Of a stretch of DNA of 64,000 nt, positions 21,962 to 34,800 are shown piece after piece (the stretch's first letter is position 1; each line of letters begins with the position of its first letter). Origin of the DNA: Phoronis australis (Eukaryota > Phoronida > Phoronidae); the NCBI GenBank assembly GCA_002633005.1, contig NMRA01000012.1:1925992-1989991 (forward strand). Direction: 5' to 3'. The notes under the pieces were generated by a model. That model did not search any database, had not been told where the DNA came from, and saw only the letters and a list, made by a program, of their open reading frames with translations. The position numbers and the translations under genes are program-made.

Positions 21962-24440
21962 ATGCGTGCCACGTCTGGATTTGACTGAAAGACCTTTTTT
22001 AGAAAACTTACTGGGAACAGTCATTTCATGTACTGTGCAAATGAGAGTCTTTGTAGTATTATATAGTATTTTGTTGTTAATACATCTTAAACTTAATTGA
22101 ATACCATTGGTTTGAGTGATTGCAATTGTTAGTGTACAGACAATACTTTTGGAAAACATCTACTCTCATGTAAAAGAGCACTATACTCCCAACTCTTTTC
22201 TGTGTATTGGAGGTTGTCCATTCATTTGAAGTTGTGTTTACATCGATTTTACCATGTACCCTGCTTCGAATGTTAACAGCGATGTAAGTACAAACTTTCA
22301 AATCCCAAATTTGCCTTATTTATATGAGGTTATCTTTCTTACTGCAAGCTATTACGATGTCTGTTGTAACAAGGATCAGCTCATGGTGTTAAGCAAAATA
22401 ATCAGGTCAACTAAAGTACAAGCCACAAGTACGCAGACAAAATGATGCCATGACGGGTGCGTGGAAGCAGGATACATTGTCTGAGAAGTCTTTCACTCTG
22501 ACTTGGAATGAAGGGAAGTTAACAAGACTGTGTGTAAGGTGGCTAAGCCATTCTGCAGTTAGAATTGTGCCACCATGACAGTTATTATCGGTCGTTTTTG
22601 CCGTGAATGGAATTGGAAACAATATTTTGTCCGATTACTTTTGTTTTGTACTGTATGTACCTAATACTTCATCGATCAATGTAGGTTGTTTGTTCTTATG
22701 TAAAATTACTGTCAGTGATTACCACTTTGTTTTCCCTGTGTTATGTAATTGTGGCCACATCACTGAAAAGCATATGGAAGTGATGTCTGCATGATCAGGA
22801 GTGACTGTTGAGCATTAAAGTTGCTAGGTAACACCAACAGTGGTTAAGTCCAAGTGCGCAACTGCTTGTTATGCCAGTAGTGTTTCTGTTTGAAAACGGA
22901 TTTGTTCATTTTACTGGTACTCAAATCACTCTTGATAATCAATTCAACAATCCAAGGATTTAGGTGACAATTTCACTTAAAGGAAGTAAGTATATCTAGG
23001 ACCCAGTGGATGGTTGCATGAAACAGTCCCAAACAGGGTCTTGACTATATTCCTCAACTTTTCACCAAACTTGTGAGAACACTGATTATTCTTTATAATG
23101 CTGTTATAATCTCATTACTATGTTAAGTTTTGTGTTGATAGACACCGTGAGAAAACTCTATGTTGAATTCTCAATATTACTGAATTTAAATAGGGATCTT
23201 TTCATAAATGAAGGACTTACTCCCTCTTTATTCTCACTGAAATAAATTGTGTTTCAGTTTTTAGATATGTTATTAAAAATTGCCGTTAGTCAAAGAGGGG
23301 CTCGTAATCCGATAAAATTATAGAAAATTGTAACATTGTGAGTGAACAGAGACATAAATAGGCTGAACATTTTGGGAACTTTGAGTGCTTATTTGGGAGT
23401 GTTTTACGCAACTGATGTCTTAACTGTGATCTGGGGTACTTTGGCCATGAATTACTTGAGGCTGTTCATTAAATGTGTCTTAAGATTAGGTAAGTCAGAC
23501 TTGTGGTCTTATATGCTTAATACAACTGTTCATGAAAAATAAATTTCTGTGCAGTCTGAGAATATACACGTAGCCGCTAGTTACTGATAAAAAAAATCTG
23601 GTTGAATTATTTCTAGACTGTGATGTACTCATAATTACTGGCTAAACGTTTATTGGACAATTATGAAGTGGGGTCTTTGTTTCTTCTCATGAAGCAGGGC
23701 CCTAGATGTTTTGTTTGTGTCTATTTAGAAGGCGCCTGTCGCGATAAGTTGAGCAATTCCTTTTAAATTCAAAGATGTCCATTCAAAGATCTGCTTTAAG
23801 TTGATCCGTTTTACAACATATTGTTTAGGAGTATTTTTTTTTCAAAAAAAATATGTCACCCTCATGAACATTGGATACTTGACATTTCATACTTTATTTT
23901 GAGGCAGATGCCTCAGTCGTCTTTTTAATTGCCCTTTGACATAATTACGTGTATCCGTCGTTCATCAATTAATTGGAGTGTCCCATACACTCAGTCTTCT
24001 TTTGAGTGAGACCCCTCCCCGCTTGGCATTGGACCCAGGTTCTTGGCAAAGGCTATGCCTTTCATGTGAATATCTACTTGCGAGGAACAGTGTCTATCAG
24101 TAAGGTGAGAATGTTGTACTAAACATACTTTTTGTTAAATTGTAATGTACACCAAAAGGTTTTTATGCTGACTCAACTATAATTGTTAATGATGTCCTTG
24201 CCTGCATTTCCCCACCATCCCTATGTTGAAGCTATTTCAATGTCATGGAAATGTAGAGTCGAATTGTAAAATTATCGGCGTAAACCTTTTCTTTGTAAAG
24301 TTTATTATATACATAGTGCACTCAATAAAAACAGGACTATAGACTTGTGTTCCGTTCCTTTGAATGCATTTGCTGCAGGAAGTGTTCAAACTTCCTTATG
24401 GTCATCTTTCAATGGCCCCTATTCTTGTGACTATCTGGAT
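21962..24440. other. VPS4 3' region and intergenic sequence
   Basis: AT-rich sequence with no recognised gene. Candidate polyadenylation signals AATAAA are at 23241-23246 and 23539-23544, with none convincing close to the stop, so the VPS4 3' UTR end is not determined. A half copy of a MITE end (GGTTGCATGAAACAGTC near 23012) matches the element at 39034. Confidence 0.5.
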
Positions 24441-24451
24441 ATGGCCTTCAG

Positions 24452-24492
24452 GTACGGACCCCGGGCCATGGACCACCACTCGCTGGCACCAG
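24452..24492 (+). other. Orphan 41-bp block with acceptor and donor signals
   Basis: A GC-rich block sits between CCTTCAG (ending 24451) and GTGAGTATG (from 24493), both good splice signals. One frame reads YGPRAMDHHSLAP. I do not recognise it and find no partner exons nearby. It may be a chance match, a non-coding RNA exon or part of an unseen gene. Confidence 0.15.
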
Positions 24493-24679
24493 GTGAGTAT
24501 GGTACTGTACAGGTAACACAGATGTTTAACCGCTTTGAATGTTACCGTTAGTAAAATGCAGATTCTCGGTTATCTTGGAAAGACACTTGCCTCAACGTTG
24601 CTCTGTGCTGCGTTCTGTATACCCAAAACATTGGCTTTCACTTTCAAATGTCTCGTTAATTTAATTAGTACATCTCCTA

Positions 24680-24840
24680 CATGGGCGGCGCATCATAGGG
24701 GGCTGGGGGGCTATAGCCCCCCCACTTTTTCCATTGCTGCGCCATCCATGGTCTATAGGTGGCGCCACCACAGGGGGCTTAGGGGCTAGAGCCCCCCCCT
24801 CCACTTTTTTCAGTGCTGCGACGCCCATGTCATAGTAACT
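24680..24840. repeat. Dimeric foldback repeat, copy 2
   Basis: ACATGGGCGGCGCA at the left and GACGCCCATGT at the right, with internal GGGGGGCTATAGCCCCCC and GGGGCTAGAGCCCC hairpins. It is the same family as 4746-4893. Confidence 0.85.
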
Positions 24841-24841
24841 C

Positions 24842-24965
24842 GACATTCCAACCTCACCGACCAGTCTATTCACTGGTCGCCATTTTGCTTGGTAGGAAAG
24901 TGAGCTTCCGAGCATTCTAGTGAACGCTCGCCTTTCGCTCGGCGCGTGATTTGGGAGATTTTACT
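24842..24965 (+). repeat. Second copy of the segment at 4568-4690
   Basis: Shared blocks include AACCTCACCGAC, CGCCATTTTG / AGCCATTTTG, GCATTC and CTCGCCTTTC..CGCGTGATTT. Here the segment follows the foldback repeat, whereas at 4.5 kb it precedes it, so the foldback sits at different places in the two copies. Confidence 0.7.
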
Positions 24966-26115
24966 TTGTGTCAAGAAACTTAGTGTACGGAACGATGCCC
25001 TGGAAGGCTATCTGCACTCTCTATGCAGCATAATGATAGAACGTGAAGTATACTGCCCAGTGAAAGGCAAAAAACAGTCGCTTTCGGGTGGATTCGGTTT
25101 TCTCTTTCCAACAAGGTCTACGGCGCAAATTTCGAACAAAAATAAAGCCAAAATTGTTCTTTTCTATTTTTCAAAAGCTTCTAACGTTATGAATGTCCAC
25201 AATTTCTAATAGCCATTGTCTGATGGTAACTACGGGTAAAGATTTTTATAAATGTTACAGCATTTATTTGGTGCTATTCATCGTAAAATATAAAATTTCA
25301 TTATAGTTGTCGCCATATACTGTGTTCTAAATCGGTGTTCCGATGCCTGGAACCATCGTTGGTGCGTGAACATGGGTTATTTTTGCCAAATTCGAATAGC
25401 GGGGTCACCAGTCCTGGCGACATCCCGTTAAAGGGGTGGCACAAAATTGGAGTCGACGACGCCGGGGGGTGGGGCCGTTGCGTCATCTTCCGCCACCCTG
25501 AACTTTCATTAGTGAGCAAAGCTCATAAGCTGGGATGTGCTTCAGCTACTATTTGGCGTAGTCGTGGTGTCATGATTGGTTTCAGTAACGATCCTACCGA
25601 GAATGTATGTACTTGCACCCACTGGCGTAGCCATGGGACGCACGACGGGACCATTCCTGTTCTTCGTTAAGTGCCCCAAGGTTGCCGGTAATTCTCGTTT
25701 GCCCCCATCTCCCTCTGTTAAATACTTACGGCTTCGCCAGTGTTTGCACCTTTGTAATAAGTAATTCCGATAAAAGAGCAGCCAACTAAGCAGGTATTAC
25801 CTTTGCAGATAACAAAGATTACCCCTTTCCATGTTTCGTTGTCAGAGACTGGGAATTGTTTCGTATTCAAATTTATTGAGACGTTAACGACAATAAAACA
25901 AGTATTTTTTTAAATCTTGGTCACAGACTTCTATAAGTAAATAAAATGATAATTCAAGGCAAAAACGAAGTTGAAGTTAAACACAAAATTCTGTAGACTA
26001 CAAAGTATGTAAACGCTTAATGCTAAAATAAGCCAGATTACAGTCAAATAGAGTTCCCGAGATTTCTCTAAAAACATTCATTGTAAACGAATTTACTAAA
26101 TGCACTGTATCATAT

Positions 26116-26240
26116 CATGGGTGGCGCAACACTGAAAAAGTGGGGGGCTAAAGCTCCTCAGCTCTCTGTGGTGCACCGCCTACAGACTGAAAAAAGTGGA
26201 GGCTATAGCCTCCCCAGCCCCCTATGGTGTGCCGCCCATG
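26116..26240. repeat. Dimeric foldback repeat, copy 3
   Basis: CATGGGTGGCGCA at the left and TGTGCCGCCCATG at the right, with two internal AGTGG..GCTA hairpin halves. It is slightly more diverged than copies 1 and 2. Confidence 0.85.
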
Positions 26241-27790
26241 CATATACACAAGGATTGTTGCTGTTCTACTGTACTAACACGGTAACACCGTGACCACTGG
26301 TTACAACGGAAGAAGGGCCGTCAACTTTACATCTGCAGTGTGTTGAGTGGGTATTCTATTTAGCTCATTGTTAATTAATACGCCTCGGTCTCAGTTACCC
26401 TGAACGATTGCGGATAACGTACCGATGATTTGTAGATTTAACTTATTTCTTAAGGAGGTCGTGGACCGTTTTAAAATTCCAAAGCCAAGTAATGTGCGTT
26501 CCCAGCCTAAAATATAGTGGGGGGCTCCAATTCTTCAGTATGTGGAACTTTTACTGAAAAAACTGGGACTAAAAACAAAAAGGGGGTACTAGGTTCAGAC
26601 CTATGAATTGTGCATTCGCGCCGAATTCCTGTGGACTTTTGTCTCGTTTTCTCGGACTTTTCGTGTCTCTGAGATGGACCTTTTTAACCACTTCGCTCAA
26701 TGGGGAACCCCCTCCGCTGGGTGCGCGCATGCAAGTCGATCGGTGGTGTCATCTTAGAAGTTTCCGAGCGTCTACCAAAAACAGCACGGAGCGGCTGCAC
26801 GAATGCCTTATTAGCGTCATAGTAAGAACTATGTATACTAAGATGTTTGTGGATTATTTAGAGGCCTGAGACAATTCCAGACCCCATAAATTTATATGCC
26901 TCGAGTTCCTGAGGGCCCCTTTTTAGCATTCGTAGGAACATCTTGATTCGTCTGAAAGGAGGCTCTCAAGATGTTCTCACCACTCCTTCGTGCTCTTGAG
27001 GTGGGAGTAAGTATTTCGTGCATTTGTGGCGAGCCGTAAAACTCTTACTATTTGGAAAAGTTTCGAGGAGAAAATGTCACCATCTCTCAAAATGTATTGT
27101 TCCATTTACACCAACTTCCAGTTTATTGGCAAGACGTTTTGATCGGTCATTCATTCACCTGTCATCTTTGGATGTGGGTATGTGGTACACTCATGGTGGT
27201 CAATGGTGAGCACATTTTTGGGAGTAAAATACAAAATTTCCCAAGAAGTGTTCATCATTACCCAACGTGAGTACCCGTCACATACAGTATACGGCTCGTA
27301 CTCGTTCTAAGAGCGCCGTACGTAACACCTGAAGATGACCGGAGTAATGGCCAACGGTAATTTCAATCTTTCCAACTTGAACGGGCTATATAAGTTGGTT
27401 TAAAAAAACCTCGAGTTGATTTTGGAACTTAGTCGCACAAACGCCGGAAGAAGGTCGTCAGCATGATCTTTTCCCCCACGAATGTTTGCGAAATCTGACA
27501 TTTCTAAGAATTGAAAGATTCACTGCACAAGCTCATCATTCCGCAGAATCTTTGTGACCTATAGTAACTATAGTGGAACGAACAACAGCGAGACAATCAT
27601 TTTTCCTTAAAAGGAAATTACCGTTTTGATTTCTTTTTAATTTTCAACGACATGTACACAGTGTGCCTAAAATAAAACTACTGTAGTAACAATAATTCAA
27701 CTGGACATGTAACTGAGGTGTTACTAAGAAACATACACTATGAAGTATAACTTCATTTAATTGGAAAGTAAATGTCATTCTTACCAGATT

Positions 27791-27840
27791 CTGTAACCAT
27801 GTAACCTGCTGTGTAACCATGTAACCTGCTGTGTAATCAT
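27791..27840. repeat. Short tandem repeat, 20-bp unit
   Basis: GTGTAACCATGTAACCTGCT is repeated 2.5 times with one early mismatch. Confidence 0.9.
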
Positions 27841-28890
27841 TTCACCATCGGGTTGGCTAGAGGAGTTGTGTTTACCAAGTCATTATTCACAACATTTTTC
27901 TACTAAACTGTTGCGCAAATCTTAAATATAACAAATATACGGTAAAAGATTCACGTATCTTCGTTTCTCACAAACTTTCACACTTCCTGGCAAAGAAACA
28001 CAACTGTTGATCCAAACTGCTTATCAAAATAAAGTTGGTCTCGATTTGCTCGTTGTTCATTGACAACGAGCGGCCAACTCCTTCCAAACCCAGAAATCAC
28101 GTACCGTATAGTCACGTATAATCACGGAACAATTTGAGACCAATTTCATAACGATATTGGTCGAAATTAAAAGTTGCTAGTGCTATTTCTAAAGGTTTTA
28201 TAGCCGTTTTAAAATGGGTCTTAATTTATATCCAGAATTTGACACATGATCATTGAAAATGACAGTACACGTTTCATAAAACAAAGTAATGATACGGATT
28301 CCTCATGTCAACAACAGTGAAAACTTTTATGCAATTGATCCTGAGCGCAAATCGTGCTGACAACTAGTCCCGGAACAATCTAAGCTCTGTACTAGAAACT
28401 AGACTTGAAAATGACCAATCCCTGATTTTCGCAGTGCCATATTGAAATTCACTATCTCGCCAGACGGCGATTAGGTCCCGAAATCGAACAAGAAACTTTC
28501 TCATTTTCTAAGGTACTTTCGTGTAAGCTCAAGATAAGTATCCAAGCTTGCAATTTCGAGTTTACACCAGAAACTTATAGTCTTAACGTTGGGTCATCAA
28601 GTGCAAACAACGTTTAGAATTAGAATGTTATTCACGGAAGCCAATATGAACAAAACATGAAATAATGAATGTCTTATCTTGAGATTGGACAGATGTAGAA
28701 TAGAAAATGTCAAAAAATAATTTCGATTTCGCTTTCGAGTAAAAAGATTAGACCTCGGACCCCTGGCACGTTTTGAGTAGGGTTACAAATTTGTAGTCAT
28801 TCTTGGTCAAGTTTCGAATTTGAGTCAAGTCTGACTTCGGAAATTAGTTTAACTGGGACCTGGTGACAAGGTACCATCCCACTGCAGCAG

Positions 28891-31800
28891 TTACGTCTCT
28901 TTCGACGTACGTCGCCTTTGTCTGGATTTTTCTCGTTTCAAGCTGGACGCCTCTGGGGATTGGAAAAGGTTTCCAAAGATGTCTTCGTGAATTCTTCCAG
29001 CATCCTATAAAACGACAACAGGTGAAGCTAATTAAAAGCACGTCAATAGGAACCCCAGGGGATGGTCATCTGTTTGGGGTAGGTGTAGCTGGGCTTCCAA
29101 ATGTGGGGCTAACAATTAATATCTCTTAGTTTGTTGAAAAGTACATGGCTACCTGTGTGATTCTGTTGTCTGCAATATGGCCGGTGTTCAAACATGACTG
29201 CGTTTTTGCGACAATGGCGCAATATTTATTGTCATGGGCTCAAAGCTCACACTGCACGTTAGTCTCTCGGGCGCACACAGTGTTGGCACCGCTTCCCGAT
29301 GCCAGAACTTTAACCCCGATCGAGGGGTTCGGATGGATAAAATATGCTGTTAATAAGTTGCTATTCTTAGTCAACACAAAGAAGTCATAGTTACTTTCAA
29401 CGGAGGAGGGGTACGGCATTAGAAAACCTTTGATTTTGCTTAACAAACAGCCTTTATCACCATTCTCATCTACTCTCCCCGATACGTCACGGTCGTTGCC
29501 GATTTTCCTCTCCTCGCAAGTTCGGATGGATCTCATGTGACCGAAATTTTCCTGGTCCCAAACCCATCAACACACCACCACCACCACCACCACCACCACC
29601 ACACCACCACCTGAATAAGATGTGTGTCACAGGTCTGCTTAACAATTTCAGAGGTGTTCAGTCCCAGTCCTTACCCTGAGACTATCTACGCGAGCCTGAG
29701 CGTGTACCGTAGTGAAGCCGCCCTCTTTAGCTATAATTGTCTCCAACGTCTGGCAGACATCGTTTGCCATTGAGACGTCACCACAGATATAAATGTGACC
29801 TTTCTTTGTAACCAGGGCGGAGTAGACATCCGACGATCGGGTTTGTAACATATGCTGAACATACGTCTGTAAAAATGACATCAATTAAATGTGTGACTGC
29901 ATTAAATAGTTCAAATTTACACACACACTTAGAACTGATAGACAAATGTATGGAGTGGTCCTAAATTAAGTGCGCTCAACAGCTAAGGTGACAGTTGCAC
30001 CTGAAACAAGTGGTTGAAGTTCGTTCACGCTACGTTTGCACGGATCAAATTCATCCAGATCAGCCTGCATCAAATCCTGAAGTGGAGAAGATTTGTGTTA
30101 ATTTACGATCCTCAAGCCAAATTATCTTTGAAAACACTGGCACTTATACTCCAGGGCTGAGAGTTGGTAGGTTGAACAACTTGCGCTTAGAAAGGATTTT
30201 GGAAAATGTTTTGTACAAGAAATTCTAGTTGCAACAACAACACTTTTATCATCGCATGTTAGAAATGAAACACAAGCGGTGATCATATCTACCTTGGGCA
30301 GAGCTATCTCTCTTGATAAGGCGACGTACACATTCTTCAGGACTCCATTTTGTTGTGCTTTTCTCAACTCGTCTTGATACAGCTGATCTTCTGATTTTCG
30401 ACATCCGAAATATAAACTGACCTCTCCAAAGCGACCTTTCTCTGTAACAATAAACAAATGAATAGTTTTTGGCAATGTCTACTTTGTGGTAATGAAGAAA
30501 ACTAAAAACTTTGCGGCTTCAATGTACTTACACCACGTCTGTAATATGTAGACCCAATGTAATTCAATGAGTATACTCGCAGTAAACGGTTAAATTTAAG
30601 TGTTCATAAGCTCGCACATATTAAAAATAGCAAACTACTAACCATTGGACCTGTTTAGGTCGACCTGTCGCTGTTGCCAGAATCCTCTGAACGGAGCAAT
30701 ACCAGTCCCTGGACCGACGAGAATTAGGGGCAAAGAGGGATCGGGCGGCAGGTGAAACGTGGATCTGCAAAATACATGTATAGGGCGATTTTAGGGCAAT
30801 CATCTAGTAGATTTAAGGAAAACGGAAAGTGCGAGGAAGAGGGAATTTATGCAAAATTGCAGATTTTATGAAGAAATATCTCGATAGCGTTAGATGTTTT
30901 AATCTACCGTGTTGCTGGTTCAGAAAAGCGTGGGTAGCATAGGCTTTCATATTCAAGCAATTTCAGGTCACGTACGTACTGCTAAAGAAGCCAGATACGG
31001 GACTAGACAAGTCACAGGAAAAGTGTTGTGAAATCAGCATTTGTTTATTAAAACAGAACACAGGAGAACCGTTGTCAAGACAACACAGACCGCCTTATGA
31101 AACAGGACACGCTATCTCCAGGTGAAAGCGAATTCAACCAGTTGGAGCAGAGGCCTTTCAGAAGCTTTCCAGTTCCTGTGAAATAATCAAGGTGAATCAA
31201 TCAGGTACGGAGAATAAAAGCAGGTATCATTTCATATAAAACAGAGATATACCTGGATCAGGAGTCTGATCTTGACATCTAATTTGAAATTATGTTTGGA
31301 ATTTCCTGTCCTGGTTGTCCGCAAAGTTGGTTCTGGACCGTTTGTTTCTTGAAAACCGAATCGATGCTAACTGTTTTCAAAAAAGAGAAATGCCAAGCGT
31401 TGAAATGCACTCACGTTGCACGGCAAATGGCACACTTTTGAGCATGCTCATTAGAATGATAAAATGGCTAACATATGGTGCAGAGTACGTCGAACCTGTC
31501 TGTAAAATGGAAGGCGTCATCGTATCTGTAACTGAAAATTGTTTGCCCCATTTCATGAAAATCCTTCGAGAACCTCAAACGATACAGAAGCCACTAGAAG
31601 GCAGAGCTGTTTGCATCCGTTCCTCTGTTGTCAAGTTAATGGTAATGCAAATTTCACAAATATCTTGTACTAGGTTAAGAAGTTTCAGTCGCAGATGCAA
31701 CACGCTTGAATAGGGGTGCACCACAGTCGTTGGACCCATCGCCTGATCAACGTCAGTCATGCTCCTGGCGGTGGGAACACATCAGCCAATTTTCATGACG

Positions 31801-34800
31801 GTTTGGCAGATACAGACGGGAATTTCAAAGATACAGAGGTAAAAAAAACAGCTACTAATGTATTTTTGAGGTGGTAGCTGCTTTTAAAACTTGGTAGTCG
31901 TGTTGATCGTGTGGACTGTTGATGATGACGATGGCGATAATGATGGTAATTATGATGATGATGGCGATGATGATGATGATGACGACGACGAGGAAGACGA
32001 TTATGATGATAAAGGTGAAAAGGATGTTTACTTTACCTTGTTGGCGATACTTAACTACCGCCACAGTCAAGTGGATTTCACAAGGATGCACGTCGAGTGA
32101 AGAACTGACGCTGTAGTAGCGGTACTTGAGCAACGGTAGCTGTGACATAAGAAGGGAGGCAGGAGGTCGCACTGACGGATAGGACTCAAGGAATTCTAGT
32201 AGAGTTGGCTGAACGGTGTAGCGCCAGTCTTCGTAACGGTGCTCGTCCTGGTTAAAAAAGTTCCTGGGTATACAACGTGTCTCAGCTACGAACTTACATT
32301 TCAAATAAAAGTAATAATTTTTACTTAGGAGCATGGTTACTCGTTTAAACTCATAAAGAGGTGAAAAAACAGGAATTAAGCCTTAATAAAGTCTTTATTC
32401 ATAGACTTGGGAAGAAGATTAATTGTCATTTTACTTCCTTGACGCTTTAAGTTTCCAGTAACACTGCGCGATAAATTGTCGTTCTCCAAACTTGAATGGT
32501 CTGTTAGCCATACCTGTGCACACAGAGCAAGTGGCGGCTCACGCGCCTACTTCATAGCAGTTTTAATTGTTATGAAACCACAGATTAATTTGATTTAATC
32601 TATGGTGTACGTCACGAGTTTAATGATGTCTTTAGCACTTTTTCAAAATCATACCATAAATATCAGCTCAATTGCTCTTTTCTCCTTTTCATCTGTCGCT
32701 AAGGACGCCAAATGCTTAAGAAGAGCAACCGATGGTGGACTCGTAATGTCCAGGTAATAGGTGAACACTTCTCGCAGATTAGTAGGAAACGGAAGTCGAT
32801 CAAATGGCTGCCACTTAGTCATCGCACCTGACAAGACAGTCAAAGTAAAGAGTAGAAATAAAAATGGTAACCTTACTACCCGCGCTATTAAACAGAATAA
32901 CTGGATGCTAAGTGTGCCTCTTAGCTTCAAGAGCAGCAAATTTGGTAGCAAAGCTCATTAGCTGACAAAGCACTAAATTTGAACACAAGTTCTTCTACAT
33001 TGCGCCCTCCTGTGGTTGCGTTTACACAGCGCTGGACTTAGTTTCGTGGACGCATGAATCTCGCGAATGAAGCTGGTGTCACAACGTGCATTCCTTCAAA
33101 TGCATGATGATGTCTCGGTAAGTGCTGCGTGATCTTGCGTTTTCGTAGGTTTTCGCGCACGTTTGCTAAAACGCGGAACAAGGAAGAAATTGTATAAGTG
33201 CACTTGCGTGGTAACCAAGGTCACAAGCATACGTGTGAGTTAAAGGCGAATGCCACGTATAGTCTTTTTTGCCGTCTTAATCGGTCTGTTTCCACATCGC
33301 CTCGCATACGGTCGACCTTACCTTGCCAAGAGGTGTCGCGTTAACTGTGAGGAAGGTGAGAAACGACGCTAGCGACGTCAGCGGTTCATATGCAGAGTGA
33401 ATGCCGCTATGTTGCGGTGTATCGTTCCCGCTTGTCCGAACTAAGCAGCCGCGAGGAAAGCGAGTATGTCGTTTTTTTATTTCCTCGAGAGTCCAAAATG
33501 CTTAAGAAGTGGCTCATGGTAGTGAAGTGAAATGTACGCTGTAAATAGCAAGTATGAGGCCGTGAAACATCTCCGTGTCTGTGGCCTGCAGACGACGGTC
33601 GACAGTGCCTCACGAATGCCGGCTTACCAAATAACTCCATACGTTCCGTTGTCTGAGCTTGTTCACGGCGCCTCTCTAGTATTTCTTCATCACTGTATTC
33701 CTGTTCGAATTGATAGCCTGTAAAACTTAACGATCCACCTGCGAAGTCGGTATTGATGAGCCGCTCCAGCTCGTCCTAAGTCGGGATTGCGAGTTGCCAT
33801 ATTGGAGTTTATTACTGAGCGTTCTGTTTCAAAATGAATTATTCTCACCCTAACCAATACTTATATAAAACTGAAACAACATCTGTCTCATTAGATGCAA
33901 TTTGTAATGCCTTTGGAGTGTTCGTGAGTGCACGAAATGATTTGAGAAGCCAGCAATAAAACTGATTGACGGGACACCGCGAGGCCGTGTGAGCTCATGC
34001 TAATTTAGTGTTTGCTGGCAGAAACTGTTGTGAAAAAACTCGATTTCCACTCCACGACCAGGTGTTAGGGAATCTTTATTTACATTTACATTACTCAAAT
34101 AATGATTGCCAATGTACAACTTCTGCCCTGACGGTGCTGTGGCCAAAGCGGAACTGAATTCGCTGGCCCCCGACGAGTAAGTAGATTTGCAGTTTCGTGG
34201 CTAATTCACCAACATAATCACGTGCACATTAGTTTGGCTCACTAGTATAGTATTTTCTTGACTGGAAGTTTAGTTTCCACTGGACTTTGGCTGGTTTGTT
34301 CGTGCTGTCTGATCAGTTTCCGAGCCACTGGCCGGGATAACGAGTCAATCCGGCCGGCCGCCACGGGCCTGATCGGGCCCCGAGCCCGACTGGCCAGGAT
34401 AACAAGCGTTTTGTGTTTAGAACTCAGAAAATCACAAGTCTAAACAACACAGATCTAGGTTCTCCTGTCTGTATCTCACGGAAAATACTTCGAAATTATC
34501 TCCGAACACACCCCAAAATCCTGCTACGGAGTTTCATTGGCCTGCCGAACTTTGTAGGCTACGGTGTGTCCAAATACCAATAAATCCGTAAGAGCGAAAT
34601 AAAATAACACGTTTTTGTAAGAACTCGGTGTATTTTTAAGGGTTTTACATCGAAGTTTGATGATTTATTGGTGCTAAACGATGAATCAAAGCGATAAGCT
34701 AACACAAGTAACCCGTGTTGTGAACTGCTGAACAGAATGCGTGTGAAACCGATGACGTAATTGGATAATTTCAACACCTCCGTCTGCTGTCAGGTGTCAG

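Larger units (their letters stand above)
24966..28890. other. Gene-free region between VPS4 and NOS
   Basis: No supported coding exon. It holds foldback copy 3, a GC-rich block at about 25395-25500 of unknown nature, a repeat near 27115-27350 shared with 54235-54350, a 20-bp unit in 2.5 copies at 27791-27840, and a GAACAATTTGAGACCAATTT repeat near 28126 that recurs near 40688. The 3' UTR of the minus-strand NOS gene should occupy its right end. Confidence 0.5.

Noticed and set aside
24338-24551. 68-codon frame as a complete small gene
   Set aside because: It crosses good splice acceptor and donor signals and has no homology that I recognise. Only the 41-bp block is noted as a weak exon candidate.
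25335-25670. 111-codon + frame over a GC-rich block
   Set aside because: No recognisable domain or splice context. The opposite strand is equally open, which fits a GC-rich repeat better than a gene.
29571-29611. Possible CRISPR-like or regular repeat array
   Set aside because: It is a simple CCA microsatellite without spacers. No CRISPR array is present, as expected for animal DNA.
31855-32100. Asp-rich + strand frames and Ile-rich minus frames near 32.0 kb
   Set aside because: They are translations of the GAT microsatellite and of the reverse side of NOS exon 20.
33401-33640. Intact THAP protein in element copy 1
   Set aside because: The aligned frame is interrupted by stops and shifts relative to copy 2, so it is only a remnant.
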